DNA of 64,000 nucleotides from Kocuria sp. (lineage in GTDB: Bacteria > Actinomycetota > Actinomycetes > Actinomycetales > Micrococcaceae), in assembly GCF_030538595.1 (NCBI RefSeq), contig NZ_JAUNTS010000006.1:62001-126000 (forward strand), read 5' to 3'. A program made the translations under genes and the position numbers. The notes under the pieces are model-generated. The model did no database searches, was not told the DNA's origin, and saw only the letters and a program-made list of their open reading frames with translations. Shown here piece by piece: positions 43,771 to 52,652 of this stretch. The first letter of the stretch is position 1. The number at the start of each line of letters is the position of its first letter.

Positions 43771-45156
43771 ATGGCACAAGAACTCTCCACCCCCGGCAAC
43801 GCCCATCAGCGGGCAACTCTCTGGGAGCTACCCAAAACTGTGCGGTGGCTCCTGCCGCCCGTGGCCGTGATGGTGATCGGCTTTCTGGGCATCCTGCTGT
43901 ACCTGGGCGGCTTGGGATCGCCCGCCGATCACATGGAAGACATGCCCGTGGCAGTGGTCAACCAGGACACCGGCACCACCGTTACCCAGGCGGACGGCTC
44001 CCAGACCCAGGAGAATCTGGGAACTGATCTCAGCGACTCCCTGGTGGAAAAAGTCAATGACAGCGGCGAGTTCAAGCTGACTGAAATGTCCATGAGCGAT
44101 GCCGAGGAGGCACTGGCCAGCGGAGAGGTCTACGGCGCCATTGTGATTCCGGCAGAGTTCAGTGAGCAGTCCATGGCTTTGGTGCCGGCCGCCGTCGGTG
44201 GAGACGGTGATGGCACCCAGCCGGTGATCGAGCTGCTGACCTCACCGCAGGCCGGTTCCATGAGTTCACGGCTGGTGACCGAAGGCTTGACCCCGGCCCT
44301 GGAAAGCGGCTCCACCTCCATCGGGGATCAGCTGAGCCAAGCGGCAGATCAGCAGGTTGCTGCCCGTCAGGCTGCCGGTCAGCAAGTCCCGGAGGTCACC
44401 ACAGTGGCCCAGGACGTCCTGAAAGATCCCGTCAAGATCAGCACCCAGGCCTGGCAAGACCTGGATGACGGCACCGCTTTGGGCATGGGCCCCTTCTACT
44501 GGTCCATCGTGTTGTTGGTGGTTGGCCTCTCCGGCGCTGTGGCGGTGTCCACCCTGGTGGACGGCATTCTGGGCATCATTCCCGTGGAAATGGGCTCCAG
44601 CTTCCGTAAATACCGGACCGTGGCACTTTCGCGGTTCACCTCCTTCTTCCTGAAGTGGGGCATCATGGTGGCGGCCGGCGCTGCCACCGCAGGACTGATG
44701 ATGCTGGCGGCATCCATTGCCGGTATGCCCATGCCACACGGCGGTCTGCTGTTCTTGATCAGCTGGTTGGCCATCAGCACGGTTTCCGCGGTGACTTTGG
44801 CCTTGCTGACGATCGGTGGCAGTCTGGGGCTGATTCTGGCCATGATCTACCTGATCTTCTTGGGTCTGCCTTCCGCCGGGGCCGTGGTGCCCATTGAGGC
44901 TCTGCCCGGGTTCTTCACGTGGCTGGCGCGGATTGAACCGCTGCACTACACCTGGCTGGGCGTGCGCGATGTCCTCTTCTTCGGTGCGGAACGTACCGCC
45001 GGTCTGGGCACATCTGCCCTGGGCCTCTCGGTGATCCTGGTGATCGCGCTGGTGCTCACCAGCGCACTGGCCCCGGTGTGGGATCGCCTTTCCGGACGTC
45101 GCGGCTTGGCCCACGGCTTCCACAACGCACACACCTCTTCCGAGCGCGACAGCTAG
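43771..45156 (+). CDS. YhgE/Pip-type ABC-2-like membrane protein
   Basis: A 461-residue membrane protein: one segment near 33-53, a large external domain (about 60-230) starting MPVAVVNQDTGTT as in YhgE/Pip and ABC-2 permeases, then five to six C-terminal segments from about 250. Motifs GPFYWSIVLLVVGLSGAV and RIEPLHYTWLGVRD are typical. Such proteins export lipids, antibiotics or surface components; no ATPase gene is adjacent. The start at 43771 has GAGG five bases upstream. Control by the divergent TetR protein is likely. Confidence 0.85.
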   Translation: MAQELSTPGNAHQRATLWELPKTVRWLLPPVAVMVIGFLGILLYLGGLGSPADHMEDMPVAVVNQDTGTTVTQADGSQTQENLGTDLSDSLVEKVNDSGEFKLTEMSMSDAEEALASGEVYGAIVIPAEFSEQSMALVPAAVGGDGDGTQPVIELLTSPQAGSMSSRLVTEGLTPALESGSTSIGDQLSQAADQQVAARQAAGQQVPEVTTVAQDVLKDPVKISTQAWQDLDDGTALGMGPFYWSIVLLVVGLSGAVAVSTLVDGILGIIPVEMGSSFRKYRTVALSRFTSFFLKWGIMVAAGAATAGLMMLAASIAGMPMPHGGLLFLISWLAISTVSAVTLALLTIGGSLGLILAMIYLIFLGLPSAGAVVPIEALPGFFTWLARIEPLHYTWLGVRDVLFFGAERTAGLGTSALGLSVILVIALVLTSALAPVWDRLSGRRGLAHGFHNAHTSSERDS

Positions 45157-45178
45157 GCGTCATCCATCCCTGGCGGTT

Positions 45179-45190
45179 TAGGGTGACAGC
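45179..45190 (+). promoter_or_regulatory. Leaderless -10 for the glycosylase gene
   Basis: TAGGGT (45179-45184) plus six bases precedes ATG 45191, without a ribosome site. Confidence 0.6.
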
Positions 45191-45808
45191 ATGAGTGAAC
45201 AGCTGGGGGAAACGGGCCAGATCGGCGTCGTCATGGGCGACGACGGTCTGGCCCGCCCCGCGTGGGCTACCGCAAGCGATCTGATGCGCACCTATTACGA
45301 CACCGAATGGGGCATGCCCGTCACGGATGAACGCGGCCTGTTCGAGCGCTTGAGTCTGGAGGCTTTTCAATCGGGGCTGTCCTGGTCAACCATCCTGGCC
45401 AAGCGGGAGAACTTCAGGGCAGCCTTTGCCGAGTTTGACCCGGACACGGTGGCGGCGTTCACAGCGCAGGATGTGCAGCGGCTTCTGGCCGATCCTGGGA
45501 TTGTGCGCAATCGCGCCAAGATCACGGCCACCGTGGCCAACGCTGCCGCCACAGTGCGTTTGCGCCAGCGCGGTGGGTTGTCCGAGTTCATCTGGTCTTT
45601 CCGCCCGGACACCACACCGGCACCGCGCACCATGGCCGAGGCTCCCACGGTCTCCGCAGAATCCACGGCGCTGTCCAAGGCGCTCAAGAAGGAGGGCTTC
45701 ACGTTTGTGGGGCCCACCACCATGTATGCGCTGATGTCTGCAATTGGAATGGTGGACCTGCATCTGGTGGACTCCCACAGGCGGGGCTCCTCCGGCCTCT
45801 GGCCCTAA
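45191..45808 (+). CDS. tag: DNA-3-methyladenine glycosylase I-like protein
   Basis: A 205-residue Tag-family base-excision enzyme. The core LSLEAFQSGLSWSTILAKRENFRAAFAEFD, cut here to FQSGLSWSTILAKRENF, and GIVRNRAKI, LSKALKKEGFTFVGPTTMYALM are conserved. The zinc ligands of E. coli Tag are largely missing: no N-terminal Cys (RPAW), Tyr instead of the first His (YYDTEWG), and Ser for the last Cys (VDSHRRG). This looks like a zinc-free actinobacterial subfamily rather than a damaged gene. Confidence 0.87.
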   Translation: MSEQLGETGQIGVVMGDDGLARPAWATASDLMRTYYDTEWGMPVTDERGLFERLSLEAFQSGLSWSTILAKRENFRAAFAEFDPDTVAAFTAQDVQRLLADPGIVRNRAKITATVANAAATVRLRQRGGLSEFIWSFRPDTTPAPRTMAEAPTVSAESTALSKALKKEGFTFVGPTTMYALMSAIGMVDLHLVDSHRRGSSGLWP

Positions 45809-45825
45809 CCCCTCCGTCCCCTCCG

Positions 45826-45900
45826 CCCCTCCGCCGAAATCATGCTTTCTCCAAGAAAAAGTGCCTGAAATTGGGTCAAACCATGTTTTCGGCGGAGGGG
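45826..45900 (+). repeat. Palindromic repeat, copy 1
   Basis: Arms 45826-45844 and 45882-45900 pair at 18 of 19 positions (CCCCTCCGCCGAAAxCATG). The loop ends ATTGGGTCAAAC. It shares arm core and loop segments with copies at 46938-47026 and 47865-47967. It lies 18 bp after the glycosylase stop and may also act as its terminator. Confidence 0.85.
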
Positions 45901-45947
45901 TGGGAAGTTGGCCTGTGGATAACTCCGCCGGGGTCTCTGAGCTGACT

Positions 45948-45959
45948 TAACGTCAGGCC
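45948..45959 (+). promoter_or_regulatory. Leaderless -10 for the DUF559-type gene
   Basis: TAACGT (45948-45953) plus six bases precedes ATG 45960; no ribosome site. Confidence 0.55.
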
Positions 45960-46937
45960 ATGAAGACCTCTCACCCGCTCCTGGACCGACCTCGACCGGA
46001 AGCCCACCGCACCCGGAACTGGGACCGCAGCCCTTACCAGCTGGATGCAGATCCCACCATGCAGCAACTTGCCCACGGGCACTGGGTTCACGATCCACTC
46101 ACCCCGACCCACGACGACGTCGCTCCCCTGCCCGCTTGGCAACGCGCAGCCCTGATGCAACCAACCCTTGGGCCCGATGTGGCCGTCGCTCACATCTCTG
46201 CGGCACAGATCTGGGGCATTCCGCTGTCCGCGGGCATGCGGTGGGTGGATGAGCTGCTGGGTGAGTACCCGCCGTCTAAGTTTCCTGATGACGTGCCGCA
46301 TCTGGCTTACCGCGGTGCGCGACGCAATCAGGTGACGCGCAGCTTTGCCATGCACAAGAGCTTTGGTTTCCCGCTCTCCACGGGTCCGTGGGGATGCCAG
46401 CTGACGCACGCGTTGGAGACCGTTCTCTCCCTCCAAGCGCTTTTGGCCGGGTGGCGGTGCGTGGCCGCCCTGGATCATGTGCTGTCCACGGGGTTGAACT
46501 ACGCCAATCCGGGGGAACCTTGCTCCCAGGAGGAACTGGCGCGGCTGCTGACTCGGCTGCCGGCGGGGACCCGCGGGATCGCCGTCGTACGCCGGGCTCT
46601 GGAGCGCAGCGAACCCGGGGTGTGGTCGCCCATGGAAACGGTGTTGCGGTTGGCGTTGTTGCACCACGGAATACCCCCGGCGCAGGCCAACGTGTCCGTG
46701 CGATTGACCCGCGGGGGCCGGGTTTTCATTGATCTGGCCTGGGCAGATGTGAAAGTTGGTCTGGAGTACAACGGTGCAGTCCATGCCCAGGATCGGGATG
46801 TGTACGGGGACGAGATGGACCGCCTCAACCAGCTGGCCGACGACGGTTGGAAGATCCGGGTGGTGGTGCTGGAGGACTTGCGCGATCCCCAACGGTTTGC
46901 AGCACTCCTGCGCTGGCTGAAGGCCGCCCTGGCCTAA
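45960..46937 (+). CDS. DUF559-type (Vsr-like) endonuclease-domain protein
   Basis: A 325-residue protein in two parts. The N-terminal part (about 1-215) resembles the poorly characterised region seen in actinobacterial AbiEi/DUF559 proteins (VAVAHISAAQIWGIPL). The C-terminal part (about 217-325) looks like a PD-(D/E)XK nuclease of the DUF559/Vsr type: SPMETVLRLAL, FIDLAWADVKVGLEYNG, DEMDRLNQLADDGWKIRVV. Likely catalytic residues are the Glu in SPMET, the Asp in IDLAW and Glu in GLEYNG. It is flanked by palindromic repeats on both sides. Function unknown. Confidence 0.78.
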   Translation: MKTSHPLLDRPRPEAHRTRNWDRSPYQLDADPTMQQLAHGHWVHDPLTPTHDDVAPLPAWQRAALMQPTLGPDVAVAHISAAQIWGIPLSAGMRWVDELLGEYPPSKFPDDVPHLAYRGARRNQVTRSFAMHKSFGFPLSTGPWGCQLTHALETVLSLQALLAGWRCVAALDHVLSTGLNYANPGEPCSQEELARLLTRLPAGTRGIAVVRRALERSEPGVWSPMETVLRLALLHHGIPPAQANVSVRLTRGGRVFIDLAWADVKVGLEYNGAVHAQDRDVYGDEMDRLNQLADDGWKIRVVVLEDLRDPQRFAALLRWLKAALA

Positions 46938-47026
46938 CCTCCTCCAACTCCGCCGAGATCATGGTTTGGCGGGAAAAATCGCTGAAAAATTAGGTCAAAC
47001 CATGATCTCGGCGGAGTTGGAGGAGG
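46938..47026. repeat. Palindromic repeat, copy 2 (perfect 31-bp arms)
   Basis: Arms 46938-46968 and 46996-47026 are perfect 31-base inverted complements around a 27-base loop. It starts one base after the stop of the DUF559-type gene, and its right half encodes the last residues of the convergent oxidoreductase gene (…LRRDHGLT). It probably also serves as a bidirectional terminator. Confidence 0.92.
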
Positions 47027-47859
47027 TAGGAGTCAAAGGTGGCGGGGGCACGGCCGGTGACCCGTTCGACGTCGTCACTCACGCGGGAAAGATCACCGGA
47101 GGCAATGGCTGTGTAGGTGGAAACCCAGGCATCGTATTCCCACTGTTCAGTAGGCCACGCGCGGCGGGAGGCATAGGCTTCCGCAACGGTCTCCGCGTGG
47201 TAGGTGATCGACCGGCCCAGCACACGCGTCATGGTCGCCGCGGCCTCTTCCAGGCTCAGGGCTTGCGGTCCCGTCAGTTCATAGGTCTGCCCGGCATGCT
47301 CGGACGGTGCCATCACAACGGTAGCCGCCACGCGCGCCACGTCCTCCCGGGCCACAAACGAACACCGGCCATCGCCTGCGGGGCCGCGGAGGACGCCGTC
47401 GTCCCCGATGAAATCCGGGAGAACGTCCATGTAAAAGTTGTCCCGCAGGAAAGTCCAGGACATGCCGGATTCCTTGATCAGGTGCTCGGCTTCGTCGTGG
47501 TCACGCGCATGTGTGAACACAGCATCCGGGGCCGCTGCAAAGAACGATGTGTAAACCACGTGCTGCACTCCCGCGTCCGCGGCCGCGCGAATGAAAGTGG
47601 CGTGGTCCCGACGGCGGGTGGGACTCTCCCGCCCGGAGACCATGAACAGCGTGCTGACCCCTTCCAACGCGCCGAGCGCAGCGCCGCGATCGCTGTAATC
47701 CGCTTGCCGGGCCACGGCGCCGTGCAGTTGCGGTGCGCGCGCCAGTGATCGCACGATCAGGCGCTGGGCAATACCCGCGTCGGCCAGGGCGCTGGCCACC
47801 TGTCCGCCCAATGCACCCGTGGAACCCGTGACAACCACCTGCGGCAATGTGGAACTCAT
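46990..47859 (-). CDS. NmrA/NAD(P)H-binding SDR-like oxidoreductase
   Basis: An atypical short-chain dehydrogenase of 289 residues, with the N-terminal Rossmann motif VVTGSTGALGGQVASAL, LIVRSLARAP, YTSFFAAAPD and SWTFLRDNFYMD as in NmrA-like and QorB-like proteins. The role may be quinone reduction or redox sensing; substrate unknown. The start at 47859 uses GGGAGG supplied by palindromic repeat copy 3, and the last ~10 codons lie within copy 2. Convergent with the DUF559-type gene. Confidence 0.87.
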   Translation of the reverse strand: MSSTLPQVVVTGSTGALGGQVASALADAGIAQRLIVRSLARAPQLHGAVARQADYSDRGAALGALEGVSTLFMVSGRESPTRRRDHATFIRAAADAGVQHVVYTSFFAAAPDAVFTHARDHDEAEHLIKESGMSWTFLRDNFYMDVLPDFIGDDGVLRGPAGDGRCSFVAREDVARVAATVVMAPSEHAGQTYELTGPQALSLEEAAATMTRVLGRSITYHAETVAEAYASRRAWPTEQWEYDAWVSTYTAIASGDLSRVSDDVERVTGRAPATFDSYLLQLRRDHGLT

Positions 47860-47864
47860 GGTCG

Positions 47865-47967
47865 CCTCCCACCCCTTTTACAACTGCGCCGAAAACATGG
47901 TTTGACCCAATCTACGCACCACATTTCCCGCCAAAGCATGTTTTCGGCGGAGTATTAGGGTGGGAGG
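47865..47967. repeat. Palindromic repeat, copy 3, inverted
   Basis: Outer arms 47865-47874/47958-47967 (10 bp, perfect) and inner arms 47887-47899/47937-47949 (13 bp, perfect). The internal sequence matches copies 1 and 2 in reverse orientation. It fills the divergent promoter between the oxidoreductase and the ABC-class ATPase; both outer ends carry GGGAGG next to the two start codons, and the right arm contains TAGGGT. Confidence 0.85.
47956..47967 (+). promoter_or_regulatory. Leaderless -10 for the ABC-class ATPase, inside the repeat
   Basis: TAGGGT (47956-47961) plus six bases (GGGAGG) precedes ATG 47968. The GGAGG touches the ATG, too close for normal ribosome binding, which favours a leaderless start. 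Confidence 0.5.
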
Positions 47968-49770
47968 ATGCGCGACCTCACGGCACTACAGCAGACTCTC
48001 CGAGACCTGGACGGCCAGGGATACGGCAGCTACAAGCGCCTCAAAGGTAGCTATGACATGGGCGGATTCACCCTCAGCGTGGACCACACGCAGGTTGACC
48101 CTTACGCCCCGCCCTCCAAGATCCGCGTTCTGCTGACCCCGGAGCAGATCCAGTTACCCACCGGCTGGACCCGCACCCGCGATCAGCGGATTGCCGCAGC
48201 AGACTACTTGGCGCGGCGCTTCAACGACGCCGTGTCCGGCCACCAACCGCGCGACTCCCCCAATGATTCCGCCTCCCGCCCGCAACATCGCGGCCGATGG
48301 GGCAACGCCTCTTCCAGCGGAGACGCCCACGCGCTGAAGTCCTACACCCACGGCCAGGAAGTGCTGGAACGCAGCTCCGTGGTGATCACGGACCACCGTG
48401 TTGAGGTGCGCCTGGAGGTGGCCCTGCCCGCGGCCGGGCGCCGGATCAAAGGACGCGCCGCGTCGCGCATCCTCACGGAGTCGTTACCGCAGGTGGTGGC
48501 CGCCTTGGCCCCCGAAAACCGTGACGACGACGCCCTGGCCGCCCACGTCCGCCTCTACGAAGATCAACTGTGGCTGGCCCAGCAGCTTCCGGCCCGCGGA
48601 CTGGTGGCCTTTGTGGGTGACGGCGCCGTGCTGCCCAGACGCTCCGGCGACTCCCAACTGCCGTTGCAACGCGGCGCCGTACCGTTCGCCTCCCCGGAAT
48701 CCTTGGCCGTGGACTTCACCCTGCCCAGCGGAAACACTGTGCACGGCATGGGCATCCCGGAGGGCATCACGGTGATCGTTGGTGGCGGCTACCACGGTAA
48801 ATCCACTCTCCTGGCGGCCCTGAGCAGCGGCGTGTACCCGCATGTGGCCGGGGATGGCCGCGAATGGGTGATCTCCCGCCCGGATGCGGTCTCCATCCGC
48901 GCCGAAGACGGCCGTTCGGTGACTGGCGTGGACATTTCTCCTTTCATCACGGGCCTCCCCACGGGCGTGGACACCCGCGAATTCACGACGACGAACGCCA
49001 GCGGCTCCACCTCACAAGCCGCCAACCTGGTGGAAGCCCTGGAATCTGGCACCTCCACCGTGTTGATTGACGAGGACACCTCCGCCACCAACTTCATGAT
49101 CCGCGATGACCGCATGAAGCGCTTGATCCCAGCGCACAAGGAACCCATCACTCCCTTTGTGGAGCGGGTCAAGCCCATGCTGGAGAACACCGGGGTGTCC
49201 ACGGTCCTGGTGGCTGGTGGGTCGGGAGCCTTTTTTGACGTGGCGGATCACGTGATTGCCATGGAGTCATACCAGCCCAAGAACGTCACCGCTCAGGCGC
49301 GCCAGATTGCCACGGAAACCCCCTGGGGTGATGAAGCAGACAGCGCAGAGCTCAGCCCCCGAGAGGTATCGCCGTTTCGCGCCAGGACACCGCGCATCAT
49401 CCACACTGGCAGCTTGAACCCACCCTCCAAGTCCAAGCCCAACCGGGCCCGTGGCCGCACCGAGATTCAAGTGGGCAAGGAGTTGATTGACCTCAACGCG
49501 CTGGCGCAACTGGTGGATGCGGGGCAAACCGCCGCGATTGCCCAAGCGCTGGATGACATGGCCGCTGGCAAGCAGGAGAACATTGCCTTGCAACGCGCGG
49601 CCCAGGAAGTCATGGCCACCATTCGTGACCGCGGACTGGATGCGCTGAGCCCGCGCGATGGTCACCCCGGTTACCTGGCCGCCCCGCGGCAACAAGAACT
49701 TCAAGCTGTCATCAACCGTTTCCGGGGCCTTACCCTGGCCAATGGGTCCAGGCAGCGCCCCGCCGGCTGA
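47968..49770 (+). CDS. Predicted ATPase of the ABC class (PF09818)
   Basis: A 600-residue protein resembling the PF09818 family: N-terminal LDGQGYGSYKRLKGSYDMGGFTL (key part GYGSYKRLKG), YAPPSKIRVLL, then Walker A GGGYHGKST at 272-280, and a late segment VLIDEDTSATNFMIRD holding the Walker B acidic pair. Position 272-500 forms the ATPase core. Function is not established in any organism to my knowledge; RNA metabolism has been suggested for relatives. A variable linker (about 90-125) is rich in Ser/Pro/Asp. Transcribed away from the NmrA-like gene. Confidence 0.88.
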   Translation: MRDLTALQQTLRDLDGQGYGSYKRLKGSYDMGGFTLSVDHTQVDPYAPPSKIRVLLTPEQIQLPTGWTRTRDQRIAAADYLARRFNDAVSGHQPRDSPNDSASRPQHRGRWGNASSSGDAHALKSYTHGQEVLERSSVVITDHRVEVRLEVALPAAGRRIKGRAASRILTESLPQVVAALAPENRDDDALAAHVRLYEDQLWLAQQLPARGLVAFVGDGAVLPRRSGDSQLPLQRGAVPFASPESLAVDFTLPSGNTVHGMGIPEGITVIVGGGYHGKSTLLAALSSGVYPHVAGDGREWVISRPDAVSIRAEDGRSVTGVDISPFITGLPTGVDTREFTTTNASGSTSQAANLVEALESGTSTVLIDEDTSATNFMIRDDRMKRLIPAHKEPITPFVERVKPMLENTGVSTVLVAGGSGAFFDVADHVIAMESYQPKNVTAQARQIATETPWGDEADSAELSPREVSPFRARTPRIIHTGSLNPPSKSKPNRARGRTEIQVGKELIDLNALAQLVDAGQTAAIAQALDDMAAGKQENIALQRAAQEVMATIRDRGLDALSPRDGHPGYLAAPRQQELQAVINRFRGLTLANGSRQRPAG

Positions 49771-49806
49771 ACCTGTCACCTGAGAACTGCAGAGCACAGT
49801 CCTTGA

Positions 49807-50877
<1,071 letters not shown>

Positions 50878-50889
50878 TCTGGCCCGTTT

Positions 50890-51828
50890 TCAGGATGCAA
50901 GGTCGCGCGGTGGCCGGTAGTGGCTGTCATCGTTGACGTAGGCGTAGTACAGCCCAATCATGAGACCACCACCCACAAAGTTGCCGACCAGGGCCACTCC
51001 CACATTGGCCAGGGCCGCCAGTACATCAATCCCGTGGTTGAGTCCCACCACCGTGAAGAGCACGGTGTTGGCCACGGAGTGCTCCAACCCCATGAAGGCA
51101 AAGACGAACACGGCGGCAATCATGGCCAGTGCCTTGGTGATGTCGTCCTTGATGTAGCCGTTGTAAATGAGCAGCATGGCCAAATTGATCATGAAGTTGC
51201 ACAGGATGGCACGGACAAACAGATCCCCGTAGCCTTCCCACCCTCCGGTCACATAGGCCAGCTTGTGCTCCACCGCCGCCAACATGGCCTCCCCGGCCAT
51301 GCCTTGGGGAATGGTGGACATGGTGTAGAGCAAGGCAATGAGCAGCCCACCCAGGAAGTTGCCGAGCAGGCACAGGCTCAGGATTTTCAGTCCGCGCCAG
51401 GCACTGATTTTTCGGTAGTACCCGCCGATGGAGACCACCATCATATTGGAGGTCAACAGCTCTGACTTGGTGTAATAGATGAACACCAGTGCCCACCCAA
51501 AGGCAATGCCGCCCAGTGCGCGGCCAATGCCGATCAGGGTCTCATCCCCCACATTGATGCCGTCAAAAATGGCGATCAGGCCAAAGTTGGTCACGTAGAA
51601 AATGGCCACAATCATTCCGGCCATCCCCGCGCGCATGAGGTAGCGCTGCACCAGGCTGCCGGTCATCCGGTTTTTGGTGTCCAAAGCCTCCAATACGGTG
51701 GAGATGAAGGCTTTACCGGGAAACAACGCGGAGACGGTTTGAATCTGCGCGGTGTTCGGCCCCGTGGACGGCTCCCCCGTGGAGTCACCGGGGTCCGGCT
51801 GGGAATGAGGTGTGCGATCTGAGGTCAC
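50890..51828 (-). CDS. Formate/nitrite transporter family channel
   Basis: A 312-residue, six-segment FNT channel. Key features are the central His in FMGLEHSVANTVLF, the Thr/Ser constriction SELLTSNMM and two Asn-containing half-helices (VTNFG, VGNFVGGG). N-terminal 45 residues are Pro/Ser/Asp-rich. The start is uncertain: GTG at 51828 has only a weak ribosome site. Substrates could be formate, nitrite, acetate or lactate; it lies near glutamate decarboxylase, so acid or low-oxygen physiology is plausible. Confidence 0.87.
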   Translation of the reverse strand: MTSDRTPHSQPDPGDSTGEPSTGPNTAQIQTVSALFPGKAFISTVLEALDTKNRMTGSLVQRYLMRAGMAGMIVAIFYVTNFGLIAIFDGINVGDETLIGIGRALGGIAFGWALVFIYYTKSELLTSNMMVVSIGGYYRKISAWRGLKILSLCLLGNFLGGLLIALLYTMSTIPQGMAGEAMLAAVEHKLAYVTGGWEGYGDLFVRAILCNFMINLAMLLIYNGYIKDDITKALAMIAAVFVFAFMGLEHSVANTVLFTVVGLNHGIDVLAALANVGVALVGNFVGGGLMIGLYYAYVNDDSHYRPPRDLAS

Positions 51829-51997
51829 CGGAAAATCGTGCCATGCCTGCGGCTCGCCCGGGGCCGGTTTCTTGATGTTTCTCAAGTGCAACGCTGGAAT
51901 CAGCGCCTGTCCCCTACCCTGGCTGTCACCACTCCTTGCCCGCACTGTCACCATCACAGGCCAGGAGCGCCGCTGCGCGAACCTGTTACAACCCCCT

Positions 51998-52543
51998 TCA
52001 CAAGGTGTGTTCCTCCATGACGGGCGGGGTCACGCTGACATCAACCCACCGCATCCAGCGCGGTTGCAGCCCCACCACACACAGGTAATCCGGCTCTCCA
52101 CCACCTTCCGGATGGGCCACGGCAAGAACGTCTGCGGCGTGTTCAGCGGCATCACCACCGAGCACATGCGCCACAGCTTCCACTTGAATTTCCTGCCCGG
52201 CGCCGGAGACCACCACCAGGGAGACTTCCGGACGGGAACCGATGTTCAAGGCCTTGCGGGAGCGTCGATCGGTTCCGAAAACCACGGTTCCAGAGCCCGT
52301 CACGGCCAAATTGACCCAGGCAGCCTCCGGATATTCTCCTTCCACGGGGTGGGATGCCAACACCCCACCCGGATACTCGCTGACAAACGTAGTGAGGGTA
52401 ACGGCCGGTTCCAAATACTGATGCGTCACGAGTGCTCCACTGATGCGTCGCGGATGGTCAAAGGTTCTGATGGCGTTTTTTACGGTGGCACCGCTGGCCC
52501 GAATTGCCCACACCGATGGTTCCGAACCCATCCGAGCACACAT
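51998..52543 (-). CDS. Pyridoxamine 5'-phosphate oxidase-related flavoprotein-like protein
   Basis: About 181 residues with the split-barrel pattern VLASHPVEGEYPEAAWVNLAV and TDRRSRKALNIGSRPEVSLVVV. Such proteins bind FMN or F420. The start is not secure: ATG 52543 is proposed, ATG 52531 is equally possible, and a frame continues upstream into the glutamate decarboxylase 3' end. A TATGTG-like -10 near 52540 would suit a leaderless mRNA. Function unknown. Confidence 0.65.
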   Translation of the reverse strand: MCARMGSEPSVWAIRASGATVKNAIRTFDHPRRISGALVTHQYLEPAVTLTTFVSEYPGGVLASHPVEGEYPEAAWVNLAVTGSGTVVFGTDRRSRKALNIGSRPEVSLVVVSGAGQEIQVEAVAHVLGGDAAEHAADVLAVAHPEGGGEPDYLCVVGLQPRWMRWVDVSVTPPVMEEHTL

Positions 52544-52652
52544 ACTGCGCGTATGACAGCCCCACCCCGGGATTGACTGGCAACCGAGGCCACTAGCGGG
52601 GACAGGTGTCAAAGTATGACGACGGCGCCCTCCCCCACCTGGTGTCTGATGC

